Shown here piece after piece: positions 62,431 through 64,000 of a stretch of 64,000 bases of DNA. Under the pieces are notes generated by a model that was not told the DNA's origin, did not search any database, and saw only the letters and a list, made by a program, of their open reading frames with translations. The number at the start of each line of letters is the position of its first letter. The first letter of the stretch is position 1. This DNA is from Phycisphaerales bacterium. GTDB taxonomy: Bacteria; Planctomycetota; Phycisphaerae; Phycisphaerales; UBA1924. The DNA is taken from positions 1 through 64,000 of the forward strand of contig JALSHH010000045.1 in the NCBI GenBank assembly GCA_026982335.1. Reading direction: 5' to 3'. Made by a program: the position numbers and the translations under genes.

Positions 62431-63989
62431 ATCAAGAATGGCTCATTCAAAATGTGCTCAAACATCTCGACGCCGTTCCTGATACGCCTGCGGATGATCG
62501 TGCATATCTCTCTCTCGATGAATCCCAACGGATCGTCGATGAGGCGGTTGATTATCTCGGCAAACAAGGCGACGAGACTGAATACATCTATATTCGTGGA
62601 CATCGCAAGCGACTGGCGCATTCGCTCTCGATGATCCCAATCGCACGCCAATCGGGCGAATCATGCCTCGATGTGGGATCGTATGGATATATGGCACTGT
62701 GGGCGAAGAAGTATCTGGGCTACTCCAATGTTACAGGAATCGAATGGCACCCTAATATTGATGACGAGATCATCCATCGCACACTCACGCTCAATGGTGA
62801 ATCGTTCGAGCTCCGCTCGTACAACTTTGATATTTCCAAGCCAGAGTGGATGATTGAGGATTCGTTCGACACAGTGCTCTTCTTCGAGGTGCTTGAACAC
62901 ATCAACGAAGACCCGATGGGCGTGATGGAGCGTATCCATGAGCGGCTCACGCCCGAGGGTACGCTGGTGATGTCGGTGCCCAATGCGATTTCATACAAGG
63001 CGTTTAAAGAGTTTTTGGTTGGGATGCCGCCTTGGACTTATTGGTTCTACGAGCCTGATCTGTCGCACGAGCCTCGGCATTGTTTTGAATACACGCCAAT
63101 CATTTTCAAAACGCTGATCCAGGCTTCGGGAATGCGAGAGAATGCATTCCGAACGATTTATGCCTACACCGATCCGGAACATGAGCAAGAAACCCTTGAG
63201 ATTTCCCGATCGCTTGGCATCAAAGACGAATCCTTCGGCGAGACCATGATTATCAACGCGACCAAGACCACAAAATCGATCAGTCTTCGACACCCCGATG
63301 TGCTTTATAGCCCCGATGGGTATTACAAGAATGTATATCCCCATTTGCGCGATCGGTTTGTCCGAGCCATAACGCATTTCAAAGAGTCGAATCCGCAGCA
63401 AAGAAGAGTAGATACCGACCACGATGATCAAATCAACCAACTGCTCTTCACCGGTGACACTCAGCTTCATAAATACGAAAAATTGCACTCACAAATACAG
63501 CAGCTCGAAGCAACCAACACTCAACTTACAAGCAAACTCCAACAGACACAGAACTGGGCCCATAATCTCGAGCGAGAAAAACACGATCTCGAATCCAAAG
63601 TCAATGAGTTGCTCTTTACTTGCGATTGTTGTCTTCGCAAGGAAGCAGAACAAAAGTCTGCTCTGCAACAGGCGATCGAGGCAAAATTGGCGGCAAGTGA
63701 TGCCGCGCACGCTGCCGAGCAGGAATCCCAGCATACACGCACATGGGCAGAAGATTTGGCGAAAGAGAATGCGGATTTGCGTGGGCAAGTAAACGAGCTC
63801 CTCTTTGCCTGCGATTGCTATCTCCAACAGGCCAATGATCCCCACAAGTGCGTGCAGGTGATCCGTGAACGCCGATTCCGCAGTGTGCTCCGGATTTCGA
63901 AGTCATTCGTCCGCAAAACACCTGTTCTTCGCACCGCGCTTCGGCCGGTATATCGTGAGACAAAGAAATTTATCAAAAAACGGATGTAG
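62427..63989 (+). CDS. SAM-dependent methyltransferase with repeated coiled-coil tail
   Basis: A 520-residue protein starting within the ATGA overlap with the preceding gene, so the two are translationally coupled. Residues 60-250 form a class I methyltransferase (SCLDVGSYGYMALWAKKYLG, FDTVLFFEVLEHINEDP). The last 190 residues form coiled coils with a repeated unit: INQLLFTGDTQL, VNELLFTCDCCL and VNELLFACDCYL, about 45-60 residues apart. Such a tail could bind a polysaccharide-synthesis complex or measure chain length, as in WbdD-type chain terminators; this is inference. The gene ends 11 bases before the window does. Confidence 0.85.
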   Translation: MNQEWLIQNVLKHLDAVPDTPADDRAYLSLDESQRIVDEAVDYLGKQGDETEYIYIRGHRKRLAHSLSMIPIARQSGESCLDVGSYGYMALWAKKYLGYSNVTGIEWHPNIDDEIIHRTLTLNGESFELRSYNFDISKPEWMIEDSFDTVLFFEVLEHINEDPMGVMERIHERLTPEGTLVMSVPNAISYKAFKEFLVGMPPWTYWFYEPDLSHEPRHCFEYTPIIFKTLIQASGMRENAFRTIYAYTDPEHEQETLEISRSLGIKDESFGETMIINATKTTKSISLRHPDVLYSPDGYYKNVYPHLRDRFVRAITHFKESNPQQRRVDTDHDDQINQLLFTGDTQLHKYEKLHSQIQQLEATNTQLTSKLQQTQNWAHNLEREKHDLESKVNELLFTCDCCLRKEAEQKSALQQAIEAKLAASDAAHAAEQESQHTRTWAEDLAKENADLRGQVNELLFACDCYLQQANDPHKCVQVIRERRFRSVLRISKSFVRKTPVLRTALRPVYRETKKFIKKRM

Positions 63990-64000
63990 CAACTGAATGG

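Noticed and set aside
1-64000. CRISPR arrays, tRNA genes and prophage genes
   Set aside because: No regularly spaced direct repeats, tRNA-like cloverleaf consensus (e.g. GGTTCGAATCC) or phage structural genes were seen by eye. A covariance-model scan would be more sensitive.

Overview
The window looks like chromosomal DNA of a planctomycete, most likely of the Phycisphaerae. The evidence is two secreted proteins ending in short GC-type dockerin tails (DINGDG...NFFDIS...GCP), a very enlarged SecA, several type II pseudopilins, a DNA-binding protein with a histone H1-like Lys/Ala tail, and frequent TTG and GTG starts. This is inferred from protein features; no rRNA or tRNA gene was found. About 52 protein genes cover the window densely, with many 1-4 base overlaps and convergent gene ends.

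Layout. 0.3-10 kb: a pseudopilin, the giant SecA, a small secreted protein, a stand-alone TSCPD protein, a 2-hydroxyacid dehydrogenase, an HU protein with a basic tail and a Gly-rich lipoprotein. 10-20 kb: pseudouridine-5'-phosphate glycosidase, two adjacent dockerin-tailed secreted proteins (one an endonuclease/exonuclease/phosphatase enzyme), a response regulator, a PBP4-type D-Ala-D-Ala carboxypeptidase and a UbiD decarboxylase, which is divergent from a methyltransferase. 20-33 kb: an operon of methyltransferase, ABC ATPase and permease, then housekeeping genes (proC, accA, lspA), a Lys-rich protein with a degenerate DksA/TraR domain, a cupin, a metallo-beta-lactamase-fold hydrolase, a ThiF-like E1 enzyme, an acetyltransferase and a phosphoesterase. 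32-40 kb: rpsG and rpsL, separated by an intrinsic terminator, then MazG-like, two tandem membrane SpoIIE phosphatases, a PduO-type cobalamin adenosyltransferase, recJ and a TPR lipoprotein.

39-48 kb on the minus strand is an envelope-assembly cluster: a HEAT-repeat protein, two GspG-like pseudopilins, a GspH-like pseudopilin, a one-helix membrane protein, a secretin with a long acidic extension and the TPR lipoprotein. It has a secretin and pilins but no assembly ATPase or platform protein in the window. 48-54 kb holds an HTH-receiver regulator, an M42 peptidase, a YgfZ/GcvT-like protein, ribD and a divergent RNase HII-like protein. 54-64 kb holds a 921-residue Ala-rich coiled-coil lipoprotein, a decayed IS5-type transposase and a surface-glycan pair: a 1517-residue multi-domain glycosyltransferase/methyltransferase overlapping by 4 bases with a methyltransferase that has a repeated coiled-coil tail.

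The most unusual points are the three large insertions in SecA, the terminator inside the rpsL-rpsG pair, the secretin/pseudopilin cluster with its extended secretin, the modular glycan enzyme that begins part-way into a GT domain next to an IS remnant, and the histone-like tails on two unrelated proteins. No CRISPR array, prophage or intact insertion sequence was seen.
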